Shown here piece after piece: positions 34,562 to 43,510 of a stretch of 64,000 nt of DNA; within the stretch, counting starts at the first letter, position 1, and every line of letters begins with the position of its first letter. The position numbers and the translations under genes were made by a program. This DNA is from Micromonospora olivasterospora (GTDB lineage: Bacteria; Actinomycetota; Actinomycetes; Mycobacteriales; Micromonosporaceae): NCBI RefSeq assembly GCF_007830265.1, contig NZ_VLKE01000001.1, forward strand, positions 620,001 to 684,000, read 5' to 3'. Under the pieces are notes generated by a model. The model searched no databases and was not told where the DNA came from. It saw only the letters and a program-made list of their open reading frames with translations.

Positions 34562-36001
34562 ATGGCTGAGCACATGGACCCCGAGGAGTTCCGCCGGGCC
34601 GGGCACGCGGTGGTCGACTGGATCGCGGACTACTGGGCGACGCTGGGGCAGCGTCCGGTCACCTCGCAGGACCCGCCGGGGGCGCTGGCGGCCGCGCTGC
34701 CGGCCGGGCCGACCGCCGACGGCGAGCCGGTGGAGGCCGTGCTGGCCGACCTGGACGCCCTGGTCGCGCCCCGGCTGACGCACTGGCAGCACCCGGGATT
34801 CTTTGGCTACTTTCCGGCCAACACCTCCGGCCCGAGCGTGCTGGGCGACCTGGTCAGCGCGGGACTCGGCGTGCAGGGCATGCTGTGGGCGACCGGCCCT
34901 GCCTGCACCGAGCTGGAGACGGTGCTGCTGGACTGGCTGGCAGGCCTGTTGGACCTGCCGGAGCGGTTCCGCTCCACGGGTCGCGGCGGCGGGGTGATCC
35001 AGGACTCGGCTTCCTCGGCGACCCTGGTGGCCACCCTCGGCGCGCTGCACCGGGCCGGCGGGGGGCGGTGGCGCGAGGCGGGGATCGACCGCCGGTACCG
35101 GGCCTACACCTCCACCCAGGGGCACTCGTCGATCGAGAAGGCGGCGCGGATCGCCGGCCTCGGTTCCGACGGCGTACGAATGGTCGAGGTGGACCCGGAG
35201 ACGCTGGCGATGCGCCCGGAGGCGCTGCGGGAGGCGATCCGGGCGGATCTGGCCGCCGGGGACGTCCCCGCGATCGTGGTGGCCACGATCGGCACCACCT
35301 CCACCACCGCCGTGGACCCGCTGCCGGAGATCGGGGAGATCTGCGCGGAGTACGGCGTCTGGCTGCACGTCGACGCCGCGTACGCGGGGGCGGCGGCGGT
35401 CTGCCCGGAGCTGCGCTGGTCGCACGCGGGGCTGGAGTACGCGGACTCGTACTGCTTCGACCCGCACAAGTGGCTGCTCACCGGGTTCGACTGCGACGCG
35501 TTCTGGGTGGCGGACCGGGGTGAGCTGATCGAGGCGCTGACGGTGCTGCCGGAGTACCTGCGCAACGCGGCGACGGAGTCCGGCGCGGTGATCGACTACC
35601 GGGACTGGCAGGTGCCGCTGGGCCGCCGGTTCCGTGCCCTGAAGCTGTGGTTCGTGTTGCGCTGGTACGGGGTGGAGGGGCTGCGGGCGCACGTCCGTGC
35701 CGGGGTGGCCCTCGCCGGCCGGTTCGCCGACCGCGTCCGGGCCGACGACCGGTTCGTCCTCGCCGGGCCGCATCCGTTCTCGCTGGTGTGCTTCCGGCTG
35801 GCCGCGGGGGACGAGGCCAGCGCGGAGCTGCTGTCCCGGGTCAACGCCACGGGCCGGGTGTTCCTGACCCACACCCGGGTCGGTGGCCGGTACACGCTGC
35901 GTCTCGTGGTCGGCTCGCCGCTGACCACGCAGTCGCACGTGGACGAGGCGTGGGCGCTGGTCAGCGAGGCGGCCGGCACGGTGCTGTCCGACGCGGGCTG
36001 A
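34562..36001 (+). CDS. PLP-dependent aromatic-L-amino-acid-type decarboxylase
   Basis: Protein of 479 aa, group II decarboxylase. N-terminal swap segment (DPEEFRRAGHAVVDWIADYW), substrate region THWQHPGFFGYFPANTS, and PLP lysine K303 in CFDPHKWLLTGFDC. H and D of VWLHVDAAYAGAA contact PLP. The HPxFFGYFPA and TSTQGHSSIEKA blocks fit the DDC/tryptophan-tyrosine decarboxylase branch, so it may make tryptamine, tyramine or phenethylamine. ATG 34562 or ATG 34574 are both possible starts. Monocistronic, followed by a hairpin. Confidence 0.9.
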   Translation: MAEHMDPEEFRRAGHAVVDWIADYWATLGQRPVTSQDPPGALAAALPAGPTADGEPVEAVLADLDALVAPRLTHWQHPGFFGYFPANTSGPSVLGDLVSAGLGVQGMLWATGPACTELETVLLDWLAGLLDLPERFRSTGRGGGVIQDSASSATLVATLGALHRAGGGRWREAGIDRRYRAYTSTQGHSSIEKAARIAGLGSDGVRMVEVDPETLAMRPEALREAIRADLAAGDVPAIVVATIGTTSTTAVDPLPEIGEICAEYGVWLHVDAAYAGAAAVCPELRWSHAGLEYADSYCFDPHKWLLTGFDCDAFWVADRGELIEALTVLPEYLRNAATESGAVIDYRDWQVPLGRRFRALKLWFVLRWYGVEGLRAHVRAGVALAGRFADRVRADDRFVLAGPHPFSLVCFRLAAGDEASAELLSRVNATGRVFLTHTRVGGRYTLRLVVGSPLTTQSHVDEAWALVSEAAGTVLSDAG

Positions 36002-36026
36002 CCCGGGCCGGCGGGCCGACCCGGGT
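36001..36026 (+). terminator. Hairpin after the decarboxylase gene
   Basis: ACCCGGG ... CCCGGGT arms with inner GCC/GGC pairing, overlapping the last base of the stop codon. Confidence 0.5.
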
Positions 36027-36111
36027 GCGGCACGCGTGGGTGGTGCCGCAGGCCAACCGCGAGTGCCGTTCCGGGCGGCCCGCCGTCTACCGGGTGCTCA
36101 ACCGGCCGCGC

Positions 36112-37044
36112 TCACCTCTCGACGGCGGCGAGCGGGACGGGCTGCGCCGGGGTCTCGTTCCGTGCGGGGGCCGCGGTGGCCTGGTCGCGGCGGTTGCGGC
36201 GCAGGGCGCGGACGGCCAGGACCATCGCGGCGACCCAGCCGGCGGCGAGCAGCCCGTACGCGAGCCACTGGACGCCGCCGGGCAGCTCGCCGGCCCGGAC
36301 CAGGGTGCGGGCGTTGGTCAGCACGATCACGCCGCCGACGGTGGCGCCGAGCAGTTGGGCGGGGACGATCCGGATCAGCCAGGCGGCGACCGGGGCGGCG
36401 ATCAGCCCGCCGATCAGCAGGGCGGCGACGGTCGGCAGCAGGAAGCCCTCGCTGCCGAGACCGATCAGGAAGCCGGCGCTTGCGGCGCCGGCCACCAGGA
36501 ACTCGGCGGTGTCGACCGAGCCGATCACCCTTCGGGGCTCCATCCGCCCGGAGACGAGCAGCGCCGGGGTGGCGACCGGTCCCCATCCCCCGCCGCCGGT
36601 GGCGTCGACGAACCCGGCGACCAGGCCGAGCGGGCCGAGGAACCGGCCGCGCAGCCGCCCGGCGCCGGGGTTGACGCGCAGCGGCCGGGCGAAGCGCACG
36701 AGCAGGTACGCGCCGAGGGTGAACAGGATCGCGGCCATCCACGGGGCGGCGGCCTCGGTGGAGATCGCGCTGAGGAAGGTGGCCCCGCCGAACGCGCCGA
36801 GCGCGCCGGGGACGGCGATGCGGGTGACCACGCGCCAGTCGACGTTGCCGAACCGCCAGTGGGCCACCCCGGCGGCCAGCGTGGTGCCGATCTCGGCCAG
36901 GTGGACCGACGCGGACGCGGCGGCCGGGGCGACCCCGGCGACCAACAGCAGGGTGGACGACGTCAGGCCGTAGGCCATGCCGAGCGAGCCGTCGACCAGC
37001 TGCGCGACGAGCCCGACCAGAGCGAGGACCAGCAGCTTGCGCAC
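36112..37044 (-). CDS. TSUP (TauE/SafE) family sulfur-compound transporter
   Basis: Protein of 310 aa with about eight helices and the two TauE/SafE half repeats (GLVAQLVDGSLGMAYGLTSS and GLVAGFVDATGGGGWGPVAT). Family members move sulfite, sulfoacetate or related organosulfonates across the membrane. GTG 37044 is preferred because AGGGGG lies 5 nt upstream; an ATG at 37068 would add eight residues. The gene follows the Rrf2 regulator gene and has repeated CCTATCGACT boxes upstream. Confidence 0.9.
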   Translation of the reverse strand: MRKLLVLALVGLVAQLVDGSLGMAYGLTSSTLLLVAGVAPAAASASVHLAEIGTTLAAGVAHWRFGNVDWRVVTRIAVPGALGAFGGATFLSAISTEAAAPWMAAILFTLGAYLLVRFARPLRVNPGAGRLRGRFLGPLGLVAGFVDATGGGGWGPVATPALLVSGRMEPRRVIGSVDTAEFLVAGAASAGFLIGLGSEGFLLPTVAALLIGGLIAAPVAAWLIRIVPAQLLGATVGGVIVLTNARTLVRAGELPGGVQWLAYGLLAAGWVAAMVLAVRALRRNRRDQATAAPARNETPAQPVPLAAVER

Positions 37045-37070
37045 GGGCGCCCCCTGACTTTTCGGCATGT

Positions 37071-37129
37071 CCTATCGACTTGGTCGACAATGCGGCACGG
37101 ACGCGCTGCGGTCAAGCCCCCTATCGACT
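37071..37129. promoter_or_regulatory. Two CCTATCGACT boxes upstream of the TSUP gene
   Basis: CCTATCGACT at 37071-37080 and 37120-37129. The first forms a dyad with GGTCGACAA. Probably binding sites for the adjacent Rrf2 regulator; inference from position only. Confidence 0.4.
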
Positions 37130-37189
37130 ACTGGGACGCGCCGAACGGCCGGGGCGCCCGCGGCGAAGGGACGCCGCCGGAGGAATCGG

Positions 37190-37660
37190 TCAGCTCCAGG
37201 CGCGCGGGTCGGCGGCCAGCTCGTTGACCCGGCCCGGAAGGCTCCCCCTGGCCACGTCCGCCACGGTGACCAGTTCGAGGATCTCCCGCTCGCTGGCCCG
37301 CAGCGCGATCCACACGTCCTGCAGGGCTCGCGCCGCACCGTGGTACCCGAGCTGCTCGGGGCGCTGCCCCCGGACGTGCGCCAGCGGCCCGTCGATCACC
37401 CGGATCACCTCGGCGAGGGAGATCTCGGCGGCCGACCGGGCCAGCCAGTAGCCGCCCTCGGGGCCACGCTGGGCGTGCACGATGCCACCGCGGCGCAGTT
37501 GCAGCAGGATGCTCTCCAGGAACTTCGGCGGAATCTCCTGCGCCTTGGCGATCTGATCGGCGGTCACGGGGCGGGACCGCCCGGTGCCGGCGCGCTCGGC
37601 GACCGCGGCGAGCTCGGCGGCCGCGCGCAGGGCGTAGTCCACCCGGGCGGAGAGACGCAT
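37190..37660 (-). CDS. Rrf2-family regulator lacking cysteines
   Basis: Protein of 156 aa. Winged HTH 1-65 (MRLSARVDYALRAAAELAAV, PPKFLESILLQLRRGGIVHA, GPEGGYWLARSAAEISLAEV) and a dimerisation helix. The three Fe-S-ligating cysteines of IscR/NsrR/RsrR are all absent; there is no Cys at all. That places it nearer CymR-like regulators of cysteine and sulfur metabolism, matching the TSUP neighbour. ATG 37660 with TAATCT 7 nt upstream. Confidence 0.9.
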   Translation of the reverse strand: MRLSARVDYALRAAAELAAVAERAGTGRSRPVTADQIAKAQEIPPKFLESILLQLRRGGIVHAQRGPEGGYWLARSAAEISLAEVIRVIDGPLAHVRGQRPEQLGYHGAARALQDVWIALRASEREILELVTVADVARGSLPGRVNELAADPRAWS

Positions 37661-37667
37661 GTCCGAC

Positions 37668-37673
37668 AGATTA
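37668..37673 (-). promoter_or_regulatory. -10 element TAATCT, leaderless Rrf2 start
   Basis: TAATCT, 7 nt, ATG 37660. Confidence 0.5.
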
Positions 37674-37746
37674 GACCCCTGGTCAGCGGGCGGAGCTGCC
37701 GCCCCTCCGCCGAACGGTCGACCGGCCGCCCCGCTGGGCGGGGCGG

Positions 37747-38628
37747 TCAGCCGCCGACGCGGCGCAGCAGCCCCTCCTGCACCGCGCTGGCAACGTGCCG
37801 GCCGTCGGTGGTGAACATCCGGCCGGTGGCCAGGCCCCGGGCCCCGGAGGCGGACGGGCTCCAGCAGTCGTAGAGGAACCACTCGTCGGCCCGGAACGGC
37901 CGGTGGAACCACAGCGCGTGGTCGAGGCTCGCGCCGACCACGCCGCCGGGACCCCACACCTCGCCGTGCACCGACAGCACCGAGTCGAGCAGGGTCAGGT
38001 CGGAGGCGTACGTCAGGGCGCAGGCGTGCAGCAGCGGGTCGTCCGGGAGCTTGCCGTCGATGCGCATCCAGACCCGCTGGTTCGGGTCGGCGGGACGGTC
38101 GCCGGGGCGTACCCAGCCGGGCTCGCCGACGTAGCGCACGTCGATGGGGCGCGGGATCTGCCCCCAGATGCCGAGCCGCTCGGGGTAGCGGGCGAGCCGC
38201 TCGGTCATGGTGGGGACGTCGTCCGGGGCGGGAACGTCGGGCGGGGTGGGGGCATGGTGGTCCAGCCCCTCCTCGCGCTGCTGGAACGACGCCGACATGA
38301 AGAAGATCGGCCGGTCGTGCTGGAGCGCCACCGAGCGGCGCACCGAGAACGAGCGGCCGTCGCGGACGTTCTCCACCTGGTACTCGATCGGCTCGGACGG
38401 GATGCCGGGCCGGACGAAGTAGCCGTGCAGGGAGTGCACGAAGCGGTCCGGGTCGACGGTGCGCCCGGCGGCGACCAAGGCCTGGCCGGCGACCTGGCCG
38501 CCGTACACCCGTTGTGGGCCGACCGGGGGGCTCACCCCGCGGAAGGTCATCTCGGCGGTGTGCTCGAGGTCGAGGACCTCCAGCAGTTGGTCGACGGCCG
38601 CCTGGCCGACTGTGACCCCGTCGGTCAC
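37747..38628 (-). CDS. tesB: Acyl-CoA thioesterase II
   Basis: Protein of 293 aa with two fused hot-dog domains: first with VYGGQVAGQALVAAGRTV and FVHSLHGYFVRPG, second with HACALTYASDLTLLDSVL and GASLDHALWFHRPFRADEWF. The catalytic Asp/Thr/Gln set of TesB is in these blocks. It hydrolyses medium- to long-chain acyl-CoA. GTG 38628 overlaps the pyk stop by 4 nt (GTGA), so translation is coupled to pyk. Confidence 0.94.
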   Translation of the reverse strand: MTDGVTVGQAAVDQLLEVLDLEHTAEMTFRGVSPPVGPQRVYGGQVAGQALVAAGRTVDPDRFVHSLHGYFVRPGIPSEPIEYQVENVRDGRSFSVRRSVALQHDRPIFFMSASFQQREEGLDHHAPTPPDVPAPDDVPTMTERLARYPERLGIWGQIPRPIDVRYVGEPGWVRPGDRPADPNQRVWMRIDGKLPDDPLLHACALTYASDLTLLDSVLSVHGEVWGPGGVVGASLDHALWFHRPFRADEWFLYDCWSPSASGARGLATGRMFTTDGRHVASAVQEGLLRRVGG

Positions 38629-40067
38629 TGCAACGCCCGGGCGGACGCGGCGTCGACCAGCGAGCCGAGCTGGTGCACCCGCAGGGTGTTGGTGGAGCCG
38701 GGGGTGCCGGGCGGGCTGCCGGCGACGATCACCACGTAGTCGCCGGGGTTGGCCCGGTTGAGGCCGAGCAGCGCCTGGTCGACCTGGCGGAACATGTCGT
38801 CGGTGTGCTCGACGAACGGCATCAGGAACGTCTCCACGCCCCAGCAGAGGGCGAGCTGGTTGCGCACCTCGGGCACCGGGGTGAACGCCAGCAGCGGCAG
38901 GTCGCACTGCAGCCGGCTGAGCCGGCGCACGGTGTCGCCGGTCTGCGAGAACGCCACCATGGCCTTGGCGCCGATGGCCCGGGCGATCGACGAGGCGGCG
39001 ACGGTGAGCGCCCCGCCGTGCGTACGCGGGTCGTGCTGCAGCCGGGGCACGGCGATGGAGCCGGACTCGGTGGTGTGGACGATCTTGGCCATGGTGCTGA
39101 CGGTGAGCACCGGGTACTTGCCGACGCTGGTCTCGCCGGAGAGCATCACCGCGTCCGCGCCGTCGAGCACCGCGTTGGCCACGTCGGAGGCCTCGGCGCG
39201 GGTGGGCCGTGAATTCTCGATCATGGAGTCGAGCATCTGGGTGGCGACGATGACCGGCTTGGCGTTCTCCCGGCACAGTTGCACGGCGCGCTTCTGCACC
39301 AGGGGGACCTGGTCCAGCGGGAGCTCGACGCCCAGGTCGCCGCGGGCGACCATGACGCCGTCGAAGGCCAGGACGATCGCCTCCAGGTGGTCGACCGCCT
39401 CGGGCTTCTCCACCTTCGCGAGCACCGGCCGGTGCACCCCGACCTCGGACATGATCGCGTGGACCAGCTTGATGTCCTCCGCCGAGCGGACGAACGACAG
39501 CGCGATCAGATCGACCCCGAGACCGAGGGCGAAGCGCAGGTCCTCGGCGTCCTTGTCCGACAGGGCCGGAACGCTGACCGCCACGTTGGGCAGCGAGACG
39601 CCCTTGTTGTTGGAGACCGGCCCACCCTCGGTCACCAGGCAGCGGATGTCGTTGCCGACCACCTCGCTGACCTCGACGGCCACCCGGCCGTCGTCGATCA
39701 GCAGCCGGTCGCCGGCCTTGACCTCGCGCGGCAGCCTCCGGTAGGTGCAGGAGACCCGGTCCCGGGTGCCGACGACGTCGTCGCCGGTGATCACCACCGA
39801 GTCGCCGGTGCGCCACTCGTGCGGGCCGTCGGCGAACCGGCCGAGCCGGATCTTCGGGCCCTGGAGGTCGGCGAGGACGGCCACGGGGTGACCGGTGGCG
39901 TCGGCGGCCTCCCGGACGAGCCGGTAGACCGCCTCGTGGTCGGCGTGGCTGCCGTGGCTGAAATTGAGTCTCGCCACGTTCATGCCCGCCTCGACAAGGC
40001 CCCGGATCCGCTCCGGGGACGAGGTGGCGGGGCCCAGGGTGCAGACGATCTTCGCGCGGCGTGTCAC
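38625..40067 (-). CDS. pyk: Pyruvate kinase
   Basis: Protein of 480 aa, last step of glycolysis (PEP plus ADP to pyruvate plus ATP). RRAKIVCTLGPATSS at the start, barrel motifs ARLNFSHGSHADHE and KVEKPEAVDHLEAI, the catalytic lysine, VMVARGDLGVELPLDQVPLV, and SGETSVGKYP. The C-terminal allosteric domain is present. GTG 40067 is preferred: TAGCCT lies exactly 7 nt upstream and the protein then starts MTRRAKIV. ATG 40073 would add two residues. Confidence 0.97.
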   Translation of the reverse strand: MTRRAKIVCTLGPATSSPERIRGLVEAGMNVARLNFSHGSHADHEAVYRLVREAADATGHPVAVLADLQGPKIRLGRFADGPHEWRTGDSVVITGDDVVGTRDRVSCTYRRLPREVKAGDRLLIDDGRVAVEVSEVVGNDIRCLVTEGGPVSNNKGVSLPNVAVSVPALSDKDAEDLRFALGLGVDLIALSFVRSAEDIKLVHAIMSEVGVHRPVLAKVEKPEAVDHLEAIVLAFDGVMVARGDLGVELPLDQVPLVQKRAVQLCRENAKPVIVATQMLDSMIENSRPTRAEASDVANAVLDGADAVMLSGETSVGKYPVLTVSTMAKIVHTTESGSIAVPRLQHDPRTHGGALTVAASSIARAIGAKAMVAFSQTGDTVRRLSRLQCDLPLLAFTPVPEVRNQLALCWGVETFLMPFVEHTDDMFRQVDQALLGLNRANPGDYVVIVAGSPPGTPGSTNTLRVHQLGSLVDAASARALQ

Positions 40068-40465
40068 GCCCATCAGGCTAGTCTCTCCTTCGGGTCGGAC
40101 TGCGGGCCGACCCCTTGCGGACTGCGGAACAATTGTCCAACGACGCGCCACGCCCGCGCAGCCGGCGGACGGAACCGCACCGGAATCGTCGTGCGGAGTC
40201 GTCGTGTCGGCGGGCATCGGCGACCGCGCGCCCGGAATCGTACCGCTCGGCCTCACCCGGCGCTGGTGCCGCTCCCCCGCCTCCGGCACTCCGCTTCGGG
40301 AGAATTCCGGACGACCAGGTCGCCGCCGCTGTCGGCTTCCGGTCAGCGCTCGGCGCGGCGGCCGGAAGGCCCGGCGAACCGTTCGGGGGCGACGCCCGGC
40401 CGGGGCGCGGGGTAGAACGGGTGCTGCGCCCCGCCGCGGGGCCGACGCCGACGGGAGGGGACGGA
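40068..40465. other. Intergenic region upstream of pyk, no gene
   Basis: Holds the pyk -10 box, a GGAACAATTGTCC palindrome near 40127, and the Shine-Dalgarno-rich approach (GGGAGGGG) to the Ddn-like gene. Nothing else recognised. Confidence 0.4.
40075..40080 (-). promoter_or_regulatory. -10 element TAGCCT deciding the pyk start
   Basis: TAGCCT, 7 nt (spanning the upstream ATG), then GTG 40067. Confidence 0.45.
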
Positions 40466-40906
40466 ATGGCCGTGCCGGAGCACGACGAGGAGATCGAAGA
40501 GAGCCCGGTCGACTGGGTCGCCAGCCACGTCCGCCGGTACGTGGAGACCGACGGCGCCGAGGGGAGCTTCCACGGCTACGACGCTTTGTTGATCACCACA
40601 CGGGGCCGCCGGTCCGGCAAGCTGCGACGCACGGCGCTGATCTACGGCCGCGACGACGACCGGATCGTGCTGGTGGCGTCCAACGGCGGTGCGGCCAGGC
40701 ACCCGAACTGGTACCTCAACCTCAGCGCCGAGCCGGCGGTAGAGATCCAGATCGGCGCGGAGCGCTTCCGGGGCCGGGCCCGGACGGCCTCCACCCGGGA
40801 GCGGCCCCGGCTGTGGGAGTTCATGACGAGGGTCTTTCCCCGGTACGCCCGCTACCAGCGCAACACCGACCGGGAGATCCCGGTGGTCGTGGTGGAACGC
40901 GCCTGA
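40466..40906 (+). CDS. F420-dependent nitroreductase-like (Ddn family) protein
   Basis: Protein of 146 aa with the split-barrel Ddn/FDOR-A pattern: LLITTRGRRSGKLRRTALIY, IVLVASNGGAARHPNWYLNL, and a C-terminal RYQRNTDREIPVVVVER. FDOR-A proteins use reduced coenzyme F420 to reduce quinones or other substrates at the membrane. ATG 40466 has a strong GGGAGGGG site upstream. Monocistronic. Confidence 0.92.
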   Translation: MAVPEHDEEIEESPVDWVASHVRRYVETDGAEGSFHGYDALLITTRGRRSGKLRRTALIYGRDDDRIVLVASNGGAARHPNWYLNLSAEPAVEIQIGAERFRGRARTASTRERPRLWEFMTRVFPRYARYQRNTDREIPVVVVERA

Positions 40907-40947
40907 CGCTTCCCCGGGGTCCGGCGCCGCGTCCGGCATGAGCCGGC

Positions 40948-40979
40948 GCCGGGCGGACGGGTCCTCCCGTCCGCCCGGC
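40948..40979. terminator. Bidirectional hairpin terminator
   Basis: Perfect 14-bp inverted repeat (GCCGGGCGGACGGG) with a TCCT loop between the convergent Ddn-like and lipase genes. Confidence 0.8.
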
Positions 40980-40985
40980 CAGGCT

Positions 40986-41756
40986 TCACAGCGCGAAGCA
41001 GTCGGGCCGCACCGGCGAGTCGGTGAGCGCGCCCCGGACCACCGTGTACGTGGTGCCGTCGACGACGAGGCCGACGTGCCCGACGACCCGCAGCAGGCAC
41101 CAGTCCTGGATCAGCACGTTGGTCGCCCCGTCGGCGAGGCTGGCGTTACCGACCGGTTGGACCAGCTCGTCCTGGAGGGTGCGAACGGTCGTCCAGCGCA
41201 CGTCGCCCGGGGTGTCGTCGCCGCTGTTGAGCGTGGCCAGGAAGCTGGACCCGATCGTCATCTGCTGGCAGGCGACGATGCCGAGGCAACTGCCCACGCC
41301 GAGGAACTTGGCGATGTTGGCGACGTACGTGCCGTACTGCGGGGAGCCGAGGCTGATGTAGCGGCCGACCTTGCTCGCGCCGCCGAGGTACTTGATGTAC
41401 CAGCGGGAGACCAGCCCGCCCTCGGAGTGGCCGACCACGTCGACGCGGGCCGCGCCGGTGGCGGCGCGCACCTGGTCGACGTACCCGGCGAAGGCGCGCG
41501 CCGAGGCGGTGACGTCGCCGAAGCCGAGGCCGGGAAGCTCGTAGCTGGAGACCCGGTAGCCGTCGGCCCGCAGCCGGGCGGCGAGGGGCTCGTAGGCGAA
41601 GGCGACGCCACTGAGCCCGCCGACGACGATCACCGGATTGCCGGCGGCGGCCGTGGCGAGGGGCGCGGGCGCGGCGGCGGCGGCGGCCGGCGACGGTACG
41701 GCCAGCGCGGCGGCGGCCGACACCGTGAGGGCGGCGACGATCTTTCGGAGCAGCAT
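40986..41756 (-). CDS. Secreted lipase/esterase (alpha/beta hydrolase)
   Basis: Protein of 256 aa. Signal peptide (MLLRKIVAALTVSAAAALAV, cleavage near AAAA) then a lipase class 2-like fold: NPVIVVGGLSG oxyanion region, nucleophile elbow VVGHSEGGLVSRWYI, and a late His (VVGHVGLVV). It resembles Streptomyces-type secreted lipases of the EstA/LipA group. Three to four cysteines could form disulfides (SCLGIVAC, DWCLL, PDCFAL). AGGAGGTG lies 7 nt before ATG 41756. Confidence 0.9.
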   Translation of the reverse strand: MLLRKIVAALTVSAAAALAVPSPAAAAAAPAPLATAAAGNPVIVVGGLSGVAFAYEPLAARLRADGYRVSSYELPGLGFGDVTASARAFAGYVDQVRAATGAARVDVVGHSEGGLVSRWYIKYLGGASKVGRYISLGSPQYGTYVANIAKFLGVGSCLGIVACQQMTIGSSFLATLNSGDDTPGDVRWTTVRTLQDELVQPVGNASLADGATNVLIQDWCLLRVVGHVGLVVDGTTYTVVRGALTDSPVRPDCFAL

Positions 41757-41949
41757 GGGCTGCACCTCCTGGTGGGGGGTCCCGGGGGATGCCGGGAGGA
41801 GGTCAGTGAGCGGTCCGATCGATCGTGCAGAGAGAATGACCTTTGTCATCCAGAAACGTCAATAAGAAGTTATGGACGGGTAACACGTTGTCGCGCAGGA
41901 AGCGCGTTCCGGCATATCGGGCGGGTTCGGCGATCAGGCCCGAGCGCGA

Positions 41950-43038
41950 GTGACTCCGGGACCCTCCACCGTCCCCCGCGCCACGGCGCCGGTCCCCGCG
42001 CCGAAGAACCAGCTCACCGTGGTGGCCGCCGGGGATCTACTGGTGCACCCACCACTCACCGAGCAGGCGGCCGCCGACGCGCAGGCGGCGGGCCGTACCG
42101 GTCACGACTTCACCCAGGTGCTCGGTGCGATCCGCCCCCGGGTGAGTGCCGCGGACCTCGCCATCTGTCACATGGAGACGCCGCTGGCGGATCCGCAGGG
42201 TCCATTCACCGGATGGCCCGCCTTCAGCGTGCCCCCGGAGCTGGCCGACGCGGCTGCCTGGGCCGGATTCGACACCTGTTCCACGGCATCCAACCACTCA
42301 CGGGACACGGGCCTGGAGGGCATCACCCGAACCCTGGACAACCTCGACCGGGTCGGGTTGCGGCACGCCGGCACAGCCCGCAACACGGACGAGGCGGCCC
42401 GGCCGACGATCATGGACGTTGCCGGCGTGAAGGTCGCCCAACTGTCGTACGCGCTGAGTTTCAACGACATCCCGCTGCCGTCCGGGAAGCCGTGGGCGGC
42501 CAACCTCATCGACCGGGATGCCATCCTCACGGCGGCGCACCAGGCGCGGGCGACGGGCGCGGAGATCGTCATCCTCTCGATGCACTGGGGAACCGAGTAC
42601 CAGAACGCGCCGAACGACGACCAGCTGGATCTTGCCCGGGAGCTGCTCGCCTCGCCCGACATCGATCTGATCATCGGACACCACGTCCACGTGGTACAGC
42701 CGTTCGAGAAGATCGGTAGGAAGTGGGTCGCCTACGGGATGGGCAACCTGACCGCCCGGTTCGACGACAGTTCGCCGGAGAACACGCAGGACGCCGTGGT
42801 GCCCGAGTTCACCTTCACCCGGACCGCTCCGGGTAGCTGGGAGGTCACCGGGGTGAGCGTGCTGCCGACCTGGATGGAGTACCGGCCGGCGGCCCGGGTG
42901 GTCAACCTGGTCAGCGCCGCCAAGGACCCGGCGGTGTCCGCCGGGCAGCGGGCGCACTATGCCGAGATCGAGAAGCGGATCAACGGGTACGTGGGCATGC
43001 GCGGCGCCTTCGAGGCGGGGCTGCTTCCCCTCTCCTGA
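41950..43038 (+). CDS. CapA-family metallophosphatase-like protein lacking an export signal
   Basis: Protein of 362 aa of the PGA_cap/CapA group: LTVVAAGDLLVHPPLTEQAA, AICHMETPLADPQGPFTG, TASNHSRDTGLEGITRTLDN, VILSMHWGTEYQNAP and IIGHHVHVVQPFEKIG give the calcineurin-like metal-binding set. Relatives are usually lipoproteins, but here GTG 41950 gives a Pro/Thr-rich start with no signal, and the frame closes at a TAA about 65 nt further up. Either the signal was lost or the protein is cytosolic. GC content is a little lower than in neighbours. Confidence 0.85.
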   Translation: MTPGPSTVPRATAPVPAPKNQLTVVAAGDLLVHPPLTEQAAADAQAAGRTGHDFTQVLGAIRPRVSAADLAICHMETPLADPQGPFTGWPAFSVPPELADAAAWAGFDTCSTASNHSRDTGLEGITRTLDNLDRVGLRHAGTARNTDEAARPTIMDVAGVKVAQLSYALSFNDIPLPSGKPWAANLIDRDAILTAAHQARATGAEIVILSMHWGTEYQNAPNDDQLDLARELLASPDIDLIIGHHVHVVQPFEKIGRKWVAYGMGNLTARFDDSSPENTQDAVVPEFTFTRTAPGSWEVTGVSVLPTWMEYRPAARVVNLVSAAKDPAVSAGQRAHYAEIEKRINGYVGMRGAFEAGLLPLS

Positions 43039-43067
43039 CGCTACTAGCCGGCGCCTGCCGGGCTCGC

Positions 43068-43478
43068 TCAGGCGGGGCGGATCGCCGCCGCAACGGCGCG
43101 CAGCTCCGCCTCAGGCACCCGCTCCGGGTCGGCGAGCACGTCGACCGCGACCCCGGGCCCGACCAGCGAGAACGCCTCGCCGTCGCCGGCCAGTCCCGGC
43201 ACACCGCCGGTGTCGAACCCGTCGAGCCGCCAGTCGTCGGCGTCCCGCTCGTGGTACGCGGCCAGGAAGTCGCGCAGCTCTTCGAGCGTGGTCAGCCGCC
43301 CGGCGCGCAGGACGTGCACCCGCATGTCGACCCGGTAGCCCTCCTCGACCTGCCGCTCCCACACCCGGGTACGGAAGCGCACGTCCTCCCACTCGCTGGC
43401 GAAGTCCGACACCTCCGCGCCGACCCCCGCCGGCACGTACCCGATCACGAACCCGTCCAACTCCTCGCTCACCGACAT
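43068..43478 (-). CDS. Hypothetical protein of about 136 aa
   Basis: Acidic soluble protein (MSVSEELDGFVIGYVPAGVG), with VEEGYRVDMRVHVLRAGRLT and LRDFLAAYHERDADDWRLDG. I do not recognise the family. Coding bias is good and the length is clean. GGGGAGG directly abuts ATG 43478 but is ideally 6 nt from GTG 43472, so the true start may be the GTG (134 aa). Sits between CapA-like and LysR genes. Confidence 0.75.
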   Translation of the reverse strand: MSVSEELDGFVIGYVPAGVGAEVSDFASEWEDVRFRTRVWERQVEEGYRVDMRVHVLRAGRLTTLEELRDFLAAYHERDADDWRLDGFDTGGVPGLAGDGEAFSLVGPGVAVDVLADPERVPEAELRAVAAAIRPA

Positions 43479-43510
43479 CCTCCCCACTGCCCGGCCCGGT
43501 TCCGAAGCCA

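Noticed and set aside
32636..35938. Minus-strand open frame of about 1100 codons
   Set aside because: Antisense to the LLM and decarboxylase genes, both of which have clear catalytic motifs on the plus strand.
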